From Thereva unica (taxonomy: Eukaryota; Arthropoda; Insecta; Diptera; Therevidae), in assembly GCA_949987705.1 (NCBI GenBank), contig OX465283.1, positions 5,064,207 through 5,128,206 on the forward strand: a stretch of 64,000 bases of DNA, in the 5' to 3' direction. The first letter of the stretch is position 1. The number at the start of each line of letters is the position of its first letter. Positions 12,570 to 23,100 of this stretch are shown here, piece after piece. Under the pieces are notes generated by a model. That model was given only the letters and a program-made list of their open reading frames with translations. It made no database searches and was not told the origin of the DNA. Both the position numbers and the translations under genes were made by a program.

Positions 12570-12967
12570 AATACGAAGAAACATTAGGAACATTTGCAGG
12601 AAGAAGATAAGACAATTTCTGGTGAAAAGGAACTGAAAGCACCAGACATGTATCAGAACTCCGTCTACAACATAACGGTGACGCCAAAGAAACAAATGTA
12701 CCCATCCTGAAAGAAAGTGCCGTACGATCCTGTAGCACGTATACTATCCAATAGCATGTCGACGCGAGTCGAGTTGAATTAGGGTCGACTAAACACAGCT
12801 CTGCTTCTTGGGTTAAGTTGAAATTATGCATATAGAGGTGAGTTCAATTCAGTAGTTGAATTTAGTTAACAACAGCATCTCTGTGTTTTGTTTGTGATTT
12901 GTAACGCGAGCGGAAAATTCAATTCAACTTCAACTTAACTATTCAACTCATCATGTATACGTAGTAA

Positions 12968-13115
12968 ATGCATGCAGCATACGCTACAATCACGAATTGT
13001 ACGACTTATTGTAAGGAGACAAGCTGCAGAACAGCTCGAGGAAGAAGAATCCTATGGGAGCCAAAGCTTGAATTGGGCTCTACAGCTATCGAAGAAGAAG
13101 ATCAGGCGGCGTTAA
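12968..13115 (+). mobile_element. LINE 3' fragment, same family as 52670-53870
   Basis: TACGCTACAATCACGAATTG and then AGACAAGCTGCAGAACAG and TTGAATTGGGCTCTACAG correspond to the last part of the LINE at 53575-53865, with an internal deletion joining the blocks. The copy is short, diverged and dead. Confidence 0.55.
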
Positions 13116-14330
13116 GCGCTACTTCGTAAAAGCAGTGGAAACAGCTTACAGTTTTGTACATCTGCAAACTGCAATGACCAGTTTCCCGCCGGCCAACAGC
13201 CAACCAACAAAAATCTGCTGTCATCGTCCATTCCCTTTTGAAATTCGATGAAAAGCCGCATGGGCTTTCAGACGAGCCAAACTTCCAACCAACCGCCCTC
13301 GTCCGGGTTTGCCATTAAAGCCATTACTGCCTTTCAGGTCTATTCAGATTAAATATGGCAGTCTTCTGTCGATCTGCGCGTCCGGCAGGCAAAAATTGCT
13401 TTTAAATGAATTCGCTGTAAGACCCACCCCAATATGCTTTTCTTAAACCTTCTCTATCGTTTTCAGAAAAGAAGAGAAGCTGATGGGTCGATAGGATTTT
13501 GCTTCCTTGTACGATTTTCTCCCCGATTGGGGAATAAAGGCCACCTCGAGTTACACGAAGAAGGACAGCCACCCAAAGCAGAACTCCACATTCCCCAGAA
13601 AGCCTATCGTTGGTAGTACATTCACGCAATACCGTTCATTCCTTAAGCACGATTGTTTTCACAGTGGGGTATGGGTTTTTACCGAGTATGTCCGCTCTAG
13701 ATCCGTCGAATTCAGTCTGTTCCATGGATAGATAGGAGAAGCTAGATGTCCCCTCACCTGTCCAAGCAAACAGTGCAGAGGCATCTCGCCTGCTTGACTA
13801 ACTTACTGCGCAGGATTTACACCTAATCTTTCAAACTGGTTACTCAGATTGCAAACTCTTGAAGGTGAAAGTAGGGATTGAATAGGATTGACTGTGCTCT
13901 CAGTGAGCATACATACATATGTTGTGCATCACTACGCCCTTTGAAATACACTCAATATACAAAAACATTGAAGCAATTTTTGAACCTTAATTATTTCTAC
14001 CATTATCATCAGTGTTGGAAACTTTTGCCCTATATTTGGCTACAAGGACTTCTTTACGCAATTTGACCCAAATATTAGCGCGCGCACAAAAGCGCACTCA
14101 ATCAAATGCAATTCCCAGAATTCTAATTAAAGAATTTTTGCAAAACGGCGCAAAACTTATGCAAATCCCAATCAACTCGTGATTTACACTTCGCACTGCC
14201 AAACAACGCACTTTGAGGTGCCTCATTAAAATTAATTCATGATAACTGCAATCAAGCAGACTGTCACAGCCGCATGTAAGAAACCATCAAATTTATCACC
14301 TAGGACTTAGCACTTTTATTGCCCGCCTTC
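13116..14330. other. Intergenic, upstream of astacin
   Basis: No supported gene. The open frames around 13402-13730 on both strands show no known domain. The last 100 bases before 14331 form the astacin upstream region, with GATA-type motifs (TGATAA at 14239, TTATCA at 14293). Confidence 0.4.
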
Positions 14331-14337
14331 GAATAGC

Positions 14338-14344
14338 TATAAAA
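14338..14344 (+). promoter_or_regulatory. TATA box of the astacin gene
   Basis: TATAAAA lies 66 bases before the start codon, which leaves room for an initiator at about 14366-14372 and a 5' UTR of roughly 35 nt. GATA-like sites upstream fit gut-type expression of secreted enzymes, which is inference. Confidence 0.6.
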
Positions 14345-14403
14345 GCGCAAGACCTTGTCGCAGCGGTAGTCTTGTTTTGTTGAGCAGTAAACAGTCGGTT
14401 GCA

Positions 14404-15478
14404 ATGGATAGTTCAGTCAGAATTCAGTTTTACACCATATTGATACTGTTTGTTCAAAACGTTGTAACGGACGAGGATGTGATAGATTTGTCACATATAG
14501 GGGCAAGAATGTTCGGCCGGCCGGACTTGGAAGTTGGGAAAAGTTTGAATAATCTGAAGAATCCATCAGTAAATGCCGAGGAGCTGGGCACATACGCCGA
14601 AGGTGATATCTTACTACCAAGACCACTAGGCCGAAATGGAGTCATGATCGACTCGTACAGGTGGACTGATGGAGTCATCCCTTTCGAAATTCGAGGCAGT
14701 TTTAGTAAGTATTAAACAAAAAGAAAGCTTTAACTCAATTATCCTCTACAAACTCTTCACTTTTCACAGACGATAAAGAAATGGCGCTTCTGGAGCAAGC
14801 AATAGGCGCATACCATAAAAATACTTGTGTTAAATTTGTACCACGATCAGCGTCTGATAAGGACTACATTTCAATACAAAACGGACAAAGTGGATGCTGG
14901 TCAAGTGTTGGTCGGGCTGGAGGTCCGCAAGTTGTAAACTTACAAACTCCAGGATGCGTTACGAAAGTAGGAACTGTCATGCACGAGCTTATGCACGCCG
15001 TTGGCTTCTTACATGAGCAAAATCGAGAAGAAAGAGACGACTTCATTATTGTACAATTTGAAAATGTTAAACCCGGGACAGAAGTGAACTTTTCAAAGGC
15101 CCCCAAGGGCTTAACATCCGGATTTGGGGTGCAGTATGATTACGGCAGCATTATGCATTATTCTGCCAATGCGTTTTCAATCAATGGGAATCCAACTATT
15201 ATTTCTAAGGTAACTTTGGGATTTTATTGTGGAAGAGTGTAAAATATAAGACAAACTAAAACTTTCAGGACAAAAATCAAAAGCAACTGGGACAAAGAGA
15301 AGCCTTTTCTCCAAAAGATATCGAGAAAATTTGGAAAATGTACGACTGTAAGGCAACAACTGACGCTGGCGGGCATAAACTGAACATACTGAGCGCATTT
15401 GAACAACTGCCGAATGCGTTTGGGGATCTATTAAACACACTTCTTCCTTCCGGTGACCAAGAAGAAATTGCAACATAA
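14404..15478 (+). CDS. Astacin-family (M12A) secreted zinc metalloprotease, 3 exons, 316 aa
   Basis: Exons are 14404-14704, 14770-15209 and 15269-15478, joined by GT/AG introns of 65 and 59 bp with frame preserved. The start is the first ATG after a TATA box. Residues 1-22 are a signal peptide (FYTILILFVQNVV core), followed by a propeptide of about 70 residues. The catalytic domain then shows the zinc site HELMHAVGFLHE and the Met-turn SIMHYS, both complete, and the conserved RWTDGVIPFEI start and C-terminal IWKMYDC. No CUB or EGF module follows, so it is a single-domain astacin as in many dipteran digestive or seminal astacins. It should be active; substrate and tissue are unknown. A diverged copy of its upstream region lies at 18361. 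Confidence 0.93.
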
Positions 15479-16019
15479 ATTATGAATATATTTTAAATGT
15501 GCTTTTCATTGTGACTGTTTGTAAATGGTTCCTTTTAGACAGACTATGTTTCATTTATGAACGAATTTTTAAGGTGAGCATCAGTTGAACCGGATAATCT
15601 AGTTAATATAGCCGTGCAAGATAAGTTTCTGGCTTTTAGTGGAGCACTAAAGGGGACAAATGGATGATTTGTAAATTTCAGCCAAGATTAAGGGGAGAAT
15701 ATTCATCTATTGATAAGTCTGCTTGTATAGCGATTTGGAATACGGTGTTCGTTCCATCGTAGATCCACATTTACTCATAAAACTAGGTTGTTAACAGGTT
15801 AGGAAGCCAATAATTCCAAATAGTCTACTGAAACAAAAGGAACATTGTTAGCAGCTTTTGCTTAAATAACTTAAGCACTTTATTTTGGGGGCATTGAATT
15901 TGTCACGTGTGTAGCTTCAATCAACAATAGTTGAATAGCTTTGTTATTAAACTCAACATAAGCTGACGTTATTGAAAGTACTATATTGAAGCAAATCCCT
16001 TCAGATCGGTCTGCCTAAC
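15479..16019. other. Intergenic after astacin
   Basis: AT-rich spacer. No AATAAA is seen just after the astacin stop; ATTATGAATATATTTT at 15479 is the nearest AT-rich candidate for 3' end formation. No gene is seen. Confidence 0.4.
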
Positions 16020-18060
16020 ATCTTGTCTATCGAAAGCAATAACGGGATAATGGCAGACCGTCTAGAAATCACACAACAAATGCTGGCAATAGACGCAACA
16101 GACGCTTCAATCATACTCGCGGGGACTTTAATGCACATTCAGGTGCAGATCGAACCGATGGCCAAATTCGCACCCAGAGTAATTAACGATAACGGCTTAC
16201 GCCTCCTTTTATTCGCATCGTCAATCAATTTGATAGTTGGCAACAGCGTTTTGCGCAACTCGGCGATGTTAGATTACGTTTGGTTAGCGTAAGATTCCAA
16301 TCCACGCTCAAAGACGTACTTGCAATTGGCCCGATTGCGGATCGGACCATTATCTTGTTCGAACGAAATTACAAATGCGATTACAATGAGCGAAGAAAAC
16401 GGCGCCAAGAAAGGCGTATCTACGGGATCCGGCCATTGGGCGAAAGTTTCAATGGCATTATCCAGCAAATTCAACGGCGCTCACAATACCGGACGATATC
16501 GATGTAGAAGAAAGTCGGAGACCATTGGGGAGGGCTATGTAATGGAGTTGCGTCCACCTATCCGTAAACGAACGCAGCCATGGGTCTCGGCGAGCTGTAT
16601 GGACCTCGTCAAACAGCGGAAACGAATGAAACACGTCGATTTAGAACAGTGCCGACGATTGGAGAAAGAACATGGAAGAAGCGGCGTCGAGGCACGAGTA
16701 CTGGACGCTGCTGTACCAGACAATCCGGTGGTTAGGCGGAAAAACAACATCAACAAACAACATAAAAAATTAGATGGAACTTTCGTGACCTCTCCGCCTG
16801 CAATAGTGCAGAGAATTCATCCACCAGCTGTACAACCACGATCCGCCAACGAACAGTCAACGAATCAGTTTCTCAATGCTGAACCAACAATTGTCAAGGT
16901 GAAGACAGCAATAAAATCGCTGAAAAATGCAAGAATTATCGCGGTATTAGCCTTTCGACCGTCGGCAAAGTATTTACGAAAATCATGCAATCGATCAAAT
17001 TTTCGCTCTCCGTCAGCTAATGGAAAAAAGAACTCGTCGCGGCAAAATAATCGATTTCAAATCCTCTTTCGATTGCATCGTTTGGAACAGCTTGTGGACT
17101 GCCTTGGAACCGAACACGTACCATTGAAAATCATTCAACTTCTCCCAGCGTCGTACTATGGCTCAACCAACAGTATTCGAAGCGACTTATCCGAGAAATT
17201 CCAGATTCAAACAGGTGTCCGACAAGATACGTCGCTTCACCATTTCTCTTTAACGTTGTGATCGACGCGATTGTGGGTGATTCGATGGTTGACGCGGAGT
17301 TCGATACGACAATAATGTTCGCCGACCCGAATTCCGAAGCAACGGACATCTTATTTCATCTACATTTCCCGCATCGCCTGGTGATACAGGTTAAAAATCA
17401 ATGGGGAAGAGACCAAAGTGCTCACAACGGACGAATCGAAAGCCAGTGTTCACCTCGATGGAACCCAAAAACGAACAGGTTCCGATGTTCAAATATTTGG
17501 GATCATTGGTTGAGGAAATGAAAGTGTCATCGACGCCCGACGTTCACAGCCACATCGGCCAGGCAACAGCAACATTCATCTCGCTCAACCATCAGAAGAA
17601 AGTACGCCTTTACCGAACGTTAATCCTTCCGATTCTTCTTTAAGGATCGGATACGTGGATACTGCTTAAGCCGGACGTCAACAAGCTTGAGATCTTCCAA
17701 ATGCTATGCTTGAAGCAGATTCTCAGTGTCTCATTCCACGATAGCCTTCGAAACGAGACAGTTAGAAAAAGATGCGATCAACAAACACTAATCGAAGAAA
17801 CCGAAACGAATTCAGCGATCGGCACCCAAGTAAACCTGGCTAAAGAATATCAAGGGCGACTTAAAGAATCAACGATTATTAGTTGCCGAGGCTCGAGACG
17901 TCGCCCAAAATTGTCAAGAATGGAAACGAATCGTGAATGGGGTTCGAGACCCGGCGGCATCGACAGTAGCGTATTCGATTCGGGGACGTGCGGCTCGAAC
18001 CACCAGCTAATGGAGCGAAGAAGAGACTCCACCCTACGGTCTAGAAAGTCAGAAAAAATG
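16020..18060 (+). mobile_element. Decayed non-LTR retrotransposon (endonuclease plus RT)
   Basis: At 16121-16144 one frame reads GDFNAHSG, the core of the APE-type endonuclease, followed by NDNGLRLL and INLIVGNS. RT remnants follow: ISLSTVGKVFTKIMQS near 16940-16990, GTEHVPLKIIQLL near 17110-17140 and TGVRQ near 17213. Then come FKYLGSLVEE near 17490, VRLYRTLILPILL near 17605-17640 and LEIFQMLCLKQILSVSFHDS near 17690-17740, the usual order in RTE/CR1-type elements. Many frameshifts separate the blocks. The RT part is related to the fragment at 56760-57010. Confidence 0.75.
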
Positions 18061-18360
18061 AAACGCGATTGTGAACGTCAGGTTAATCACCATCTCCCCA
18101 GAACCCCCAGACCTCCAGTAACCTCTCCGATTCTATCTTATAAACTAAACTTGCTACTGCATATTAAACCATTATCTAACTGATATAACGGACTGGTATT
18201 ACAAGGAATTATCCCTAAGATTGAAAAAAATATATGAATACCCAAAAATTGTACGGTAGAAACCCCTTAAGAATTATATTTATTATTTTTCCCGACAATT
18301 CTTTTCGTGTTCGTAATTTATTCTGTTTTGATGTGGCTTCAAAGGGGGTACCTTGTTTTA

Positions 18361-18440
18361 ATTAATTCATGATAATTACAATCAAGTCACAGCAGCGCAT
18401 AATAAGAAACCAACGAGCTGCTTATCACCTAGTGCTTGAC
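18361..18440 (+). repeat. Diverged copy of the astacin upstream region
   Basis: ATTAATTCATGATAA, CAATCAAG, TCACAGC, TAAGAAACCA and TTATCACCTAG occur in the same order here and at 14231-14310. The TATA box of the astacin promoter is not conserved at the matching distance. It looks like the remnant of a duplicated astacin locus. Confidence 0.6.
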
Positions 18441-18687
18441 GCATCGTGGACTTGCAAGTCACAAGATTTTACTCATAATGATCTAAAGGGTTAATTTATT
18501 TAGAATTATTACATTAATATTCCATTCAAAACAAATCCTAAGCAGATTAATAAATGAATATTGTCAATCTCGATAACATCTGCGCAGCTAAGTTATTCGA
18601 ATCTAGAAATATTTTGAATTCCTAATAAAATTTCAATACTTACGAGTATTCCTTAACATCCTGTCCTTGCAAACTTTATCTGCTTTA

Positions 18688-19178
18688 AGGCCCAACTATA
18701 ATGCACGTAAGAAACGCACGTCAATCGACGTGCGTAAATTTCGTCAAACGCAAAACCGACTAATTGGTTTGCGTATTGGGAGAGACTTCAAAGTTTAAAA
18801 TTATTAAAATGCTTCAATATTATTCATTGACTATTAAAACTAGGCTATTAATATTTGCATATTATTAATAATCGTGTTTATTTTCAATTATAATAAATTT
18901 CTCATCAAAATCGCTATCATGTATTTGAACCACAACATTTTCCATACTCTTTTTTCTTTAAAAACCACAAAACAACAACAAAAAATTAGCTTTCATCGAT
19001 GTAACTACAAATCATCTCACAAAACTTACGTAGAGCGCGGTTCTTTTCCCATTTTTACGTTTAACGAAACTTAACGAAATAAAATATGACTGACGTACGT
19101 CCAATATGGCCGAACACATTAATTTCCATGAGAGCGCCGAGATGACGTGCGTTTCTTACGTGCATTATAGTTGGGCCT
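18688..19178. mobile_element. 491-bp Harbinger-like MITE, TTA duplication
   Basis: The first 37 bases (AGGCCCAACTATAATGCACG...) are the exact reverse complement of the last 37. TTA is present on each side (18685-18687 and 19179-19181). The identical TIRs suggest a fairly recent insertion. The open frame inside encodes nothing recognisable. Confidence 0.8.
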
Positions 19179-19292
19179 TTAGGGCTAAGATAAGCTGCAA
19201 AAACAGGTCACAACAGGAACTGCATCTTCGACTAAAGATACTATAAGCTTTTGTCACTTATGTGAGATCTTACCTCTACATGCAACCTGCAG

Positions 19293-19299
19293 TATAAAT
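19293..19299 (+). promoter_or_regulatory. TATA box without an assigned gene
   Basis: TATAAAT is followed 26 bases later by CAGTGA, an initiator-like sequence at 19319, with GATAAG-type motifs upstream (19190). It would start a transcript at about 19320. Confidence 0.35.
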
Positions 19300-19341
19300 T
19301 CAGAAGGCGCTCGATAAACAGTGATTTGTGTTTTTATTTAA

Positions 19342-19467
19342 ATGCATTATAATCTTTCAGATGTTATCAAAATTGTTTTACTAAAGAAGAATATAAGTAT
19401 AACAACATGTAAGTATTGTAGTTTAGTGGATGTTAAGGTAGCCAGTAAAATCCCTGAAATTATTTAA
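19342..19467 (+). CDS. Possible 41-codon small ORF
   Basis: This is the first ATG after a TATA/initiator pair. It opens a frame of 41 codons ending TAA at 19465, with an AATAAA near 19473. The peptide starts MHYNLSDVIKIVLLKKN and has no recognised domain. A strong splice donor (CAT|GTAAGTAT at 19409) lies inside the frame, so the sequence may instead be a 5' exon, for example of the downstream PERK gene, or a dead promoter from a duplicated gene. Chance is not excluded. Confidence 0.2.
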   Translation: MHYNLSDVIKIVLLKKNISITTCKYCSLVDVKVASKIPEII

Positions 19468-19481
19468 ACTCATAATAAATT

Positions 19482-20094
19482 ATACTTATTTCGGAAGGTG
19501 TAAAGAATTTTTTAAAAAGGAATTTCCTTGAGAGTACTTAAATAATAAATGCATATAATTAATTTTCTTTTACTGTAAAATCTTGAAACCGTAGTTAAGC
19601 CGTTAAAAAGATTTTTTGAAAGAATTTTAAACGATGGAAAATTTCTTCGTCAAATTTTATGCTTACGTTTATGTCCATGCTAAAACATGTCAGAACATGT
19701 CGAAACCAAGCGAGGGCAGCTCAAAATAATAAACAAGTTGCAAAACCAGGTGAGGTGTCAATCCGCGAAATACGGCACGTAAACAAAACTCCTCTGTCGG
19801 GCTCTGGCCAACGTGAATCCAGCTTCAATCGCAAGAACGTACGTCCATGAGCACAGCATCGGATGGAATTTATCCTCCAACCATTCGGGCGACAACACGA
19901 CACTTCGCAAATTTGACAGTTTCTGAACATCTGTCAGTGGTGTTGTACGTTTTCGCGTTGTACGTGAGAATCCTCAGGAATTAATTGGCGAAAATTAAAT
20001 TTATAAAAAATACATAATCGTACATCCAGCTGTGATTGTGATTAAAACTAATTAGTGCTTAAAAATTGTTAAAAAAAATCACCTAGAAAATAAC
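19482..20094. other. PERK upstream region
   Basis: AT-rich with no supported coding exon. The PERK promoter and leader should lie here; the transcription start could not be fixed. Confidence 0.35.
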
Positions 20095-20163
20095 ATGAAT
20101 TAAATGGAGTGCAGTGGAAAAAATCTAATAATAAAATGCTTCTCTCGGTTTTGGATGTCGTAA
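20095..20163 (+). promoter_or_regulatory. Two upstream ORFs in the PERK leader
   Basis: ATG AAT TAA at 20095-20103 is a minimal uORF. The next base begins a second ATG (20104) whose 19-codon frame runs to TAA at 20161-20163 and overlaps the PERK start codon (20136) out of frame. If both lie in the mature leader they would limit PERK translation and could respond to eIF2 phosphorylation. This is inference from sequence only. Confidence 0.4.
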
Positions 20164-23100
20164 CTAAGGAAAGGAATTTCTTGCTTCCTTTGGCCCTGCT
20201 AGCCGGAGTGGTGGTGGTTGCGCTAGCCAATATCCAGGAATCCGCCACCCAAGATACCATTGAGCAACTACCTTTTTGTGGAGATGAAAGTGAAAGGACC
20301 ATAAGCAGAAGGTAATTGTACAAGTAAATTCTTTCCCAAAGCAAGGTCTTAAGCGCCAGTGGAATATGCATATTTAGCCTAGCTTAATTACGAGTATGAA
20401 CTTCTGTCGTCACAGAATTTAAGTTTCTAAATTGTGATAACAGACCACTTTTAGACAGTATCAATATTTACAGCACGGTGACTCACTAGATCTGCATTAT
20501 ACAGCCTCTAGTATTACAATTAGCGCTGATATAATTTAATGTCAATAGACAACAGACCTAGGAGCTCGTTCGACTCCTATAAAGAAAAATTTTCTTTATG
20601 TAAATATATTTATGAAAATTTATTTTATTGCTGCAAGAACTGAGGGAATGTATTTTGTTATCAAGCCGGTGATAAGGATAACAGCAGTGGACACATTTTA
20701 AGACCTTGAATTTGGACAAATGTTTTTTATTTTGACTACCTTAAAGATAATTGTGGAGACCCCTTATTAAAGGTATTTGCCAGAAAATTCGAGAGCTAGT
20801 CGCGCGAATATTTGCGCAATACTTACGCAGGTATTCACGATTGCTATTGCGATTCTTTTTTTAACTTGTTTGTTTGGAGCTGGCGGCCTAAATTTATTCG
20901 ATGGAAGATAACAGTAGCAAACACAATATTATTATTGTTAAAGAATAACAGAGGGATTAATGATCTATTTGTATATGTTATAAACATATTCGAGTTGTTT
21001 TACAATCTCATAATTGTTGTTTTGAATATGGTGATAATAGTACTAAGGACGACGGTTAAATGTGGAGATTATTTCTGAATGGATGAATACTTAAGGAAAT
21101 ATAACAATTTGCATAAAATGTATCAGGAATTGAAGTTAATATATTCATAAATATGGATTTTATCGCCTTTGCAACATGTTATGTATACAAATTTGAAGTT
21201 CCCATAAATTCGGAAATCCAATCCACAAAACAACAAATCTATATATATGGGCCCAAAACGCGCCAACCGGATCATCTTTCTCTCCAAAATCGAGAGCAAC
21301 GGATCCACATGTTTGAGGTCTTAAAATTTTTGTAAGATCGTAAACTTTCGAATGCCGTATGGTACTTTTTGAAAATCAAGATGGCGGATCCAATATGGCG
21401 GCCGGAAGCTGGGGAAAAATCAAGTATCCAGCAAAATAAGGTTGCAAGAATAAAACTTCTTAACAGATCGGGTTGGTTTTTGATTCAAACTGTAGCTGAT
21501 TGACGTCCCGAAAGATCTTATATAGATGTTGAAAAATTCAACATGGCGGATTCAATATCGCTAAGGGATCCTTTAAACGAATTTAGTTATCGCAAAAATA
21601 CCCAGGGGGGCTGATATCTATAATACAACCTGTGTTGATACTAAGGTTGAATTCTTGCAGTCTTTCATCGAATCCCTCTGAGCCTAACTTATTTGATATT
21701 GATGCAAACTCACTCAATATATCTTTTATTCAATCTCCTGCAAGTTTTCCACTGTCTTCCACTTCCGATTCACCTTCTCCCAACTCTCTTTGCACTGATG
21801 GTACACTTGAAGTACTTGGAATATTGCTTTCCATTTCGTCCAATAGCCTTGGCTATGATGGAATCTCTCCTGGCTTTCTTAAGATTCTCTCCCTTTAATT
21901 GTTGAAATCATCACGCATATTCTTAATTATTGTCTGACAGCCTCCCAAGTTCCTTTACTCTGGAAAAAGTCATAGTGACTCATATTTTTAAAAAGGGCTC
22001 CCTCGCTAATTTGTCAGACTTTTGCCATATTAGTTTTCTTCCCTTTCTCGTTAAAATCTTTGAGAAAATTATGTTTACTCAAGTCTTGCGGTACCTTGAT
22101 TCTTATAATTTCTTTTCTAAACTCCAATCTGGCTTGCGTGAATCCCACAATTGCGAAACTGCTATATTGAAAGTAACAATCGATCTTCGTCCCGCTCTTG
22201 ACCAAGGTGATTTTGCAATACTAGTTCTTCTTTACTTCTTCAAAGCATTCGACTCTGTAGTTCCCTTGCATCTATTAACTACTTAGTCAACGGTATGATT
22301 TTTCCTCTTCTTCTGTTCGTCTTTTCTCTTCTCTCTAATAGAGCTCAATGTGTTCGACACAATAATGTTAGATCCTCTTTGCTAAGTGTACCTGCAGGTG
22401 TGCCTCAGGATTCTGTTCTTGGTCCTTTGCTGTTCTCCCTCTATGGCTGTGTTCGGTAACGTCATTTGTAGGGCAGTAGACGCAACTCATTCGTTCGGTA
22501 TTGCAATCAGGGGCCTTATTCTCTATTACAATATTGTGAGAATTTTTCTCGAAACTGCCAAAATGGTATTCTGTATTACAAAACTGACTCGAAACTGTAA
22601 CAATATTGTTAGATTTTTACTCGAAAGCTCAAGGGTAATCGAGCAATTTATAAAATTTTAGGTGTTTGCGATACAATTGAAAGCTTTGCGTTCATTTTCT
22701 TTTCTTTATGGGACATTTCTACGAGAGGAAGCAATATTGTAATAGGGAATACGGAAGCATTTTAGTTTCGGATAACAGTTTCGAGTGAAAAGCATTTGAG
22801 TATTGTAATAGAGAATAAGGCCCCAGGTGTTTGGAATCATCAAATTTGCAGTGCTTGCTTTGTAAATCTACTCACTTCTGCAAACTGTATCAGTCAATTT
22901 CGCAACCGACGCAGTTGATTGACGGTCATTTGACGATACCGAAAGCAGCCTGTATTAATGATCTACACACTGTTATCCGTCGCTGCTATTTTTATCTATA
23001 TGCTGGTGATCTCCAGCTATATATCTCTTGTCTTCCTAATCAAATTGAATATTGTGTGTCTGAACCCAATAGCACCTTGTCTCAAATAAACGAATGGAGT

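Noticed and set aside
12300..12831. Cys/Phe-rich minus-strand frames at 12300-12831
   Set aside because: They are antisense to the LINE linker fragment at 12280-12569 and have no domain of their own.
12755..12957. TTGAA-rich inverted blocks as a MITE
   Set aside because: GAGTTGAAT-like words recur in both directions, but I could not define paired ends or a duplication.
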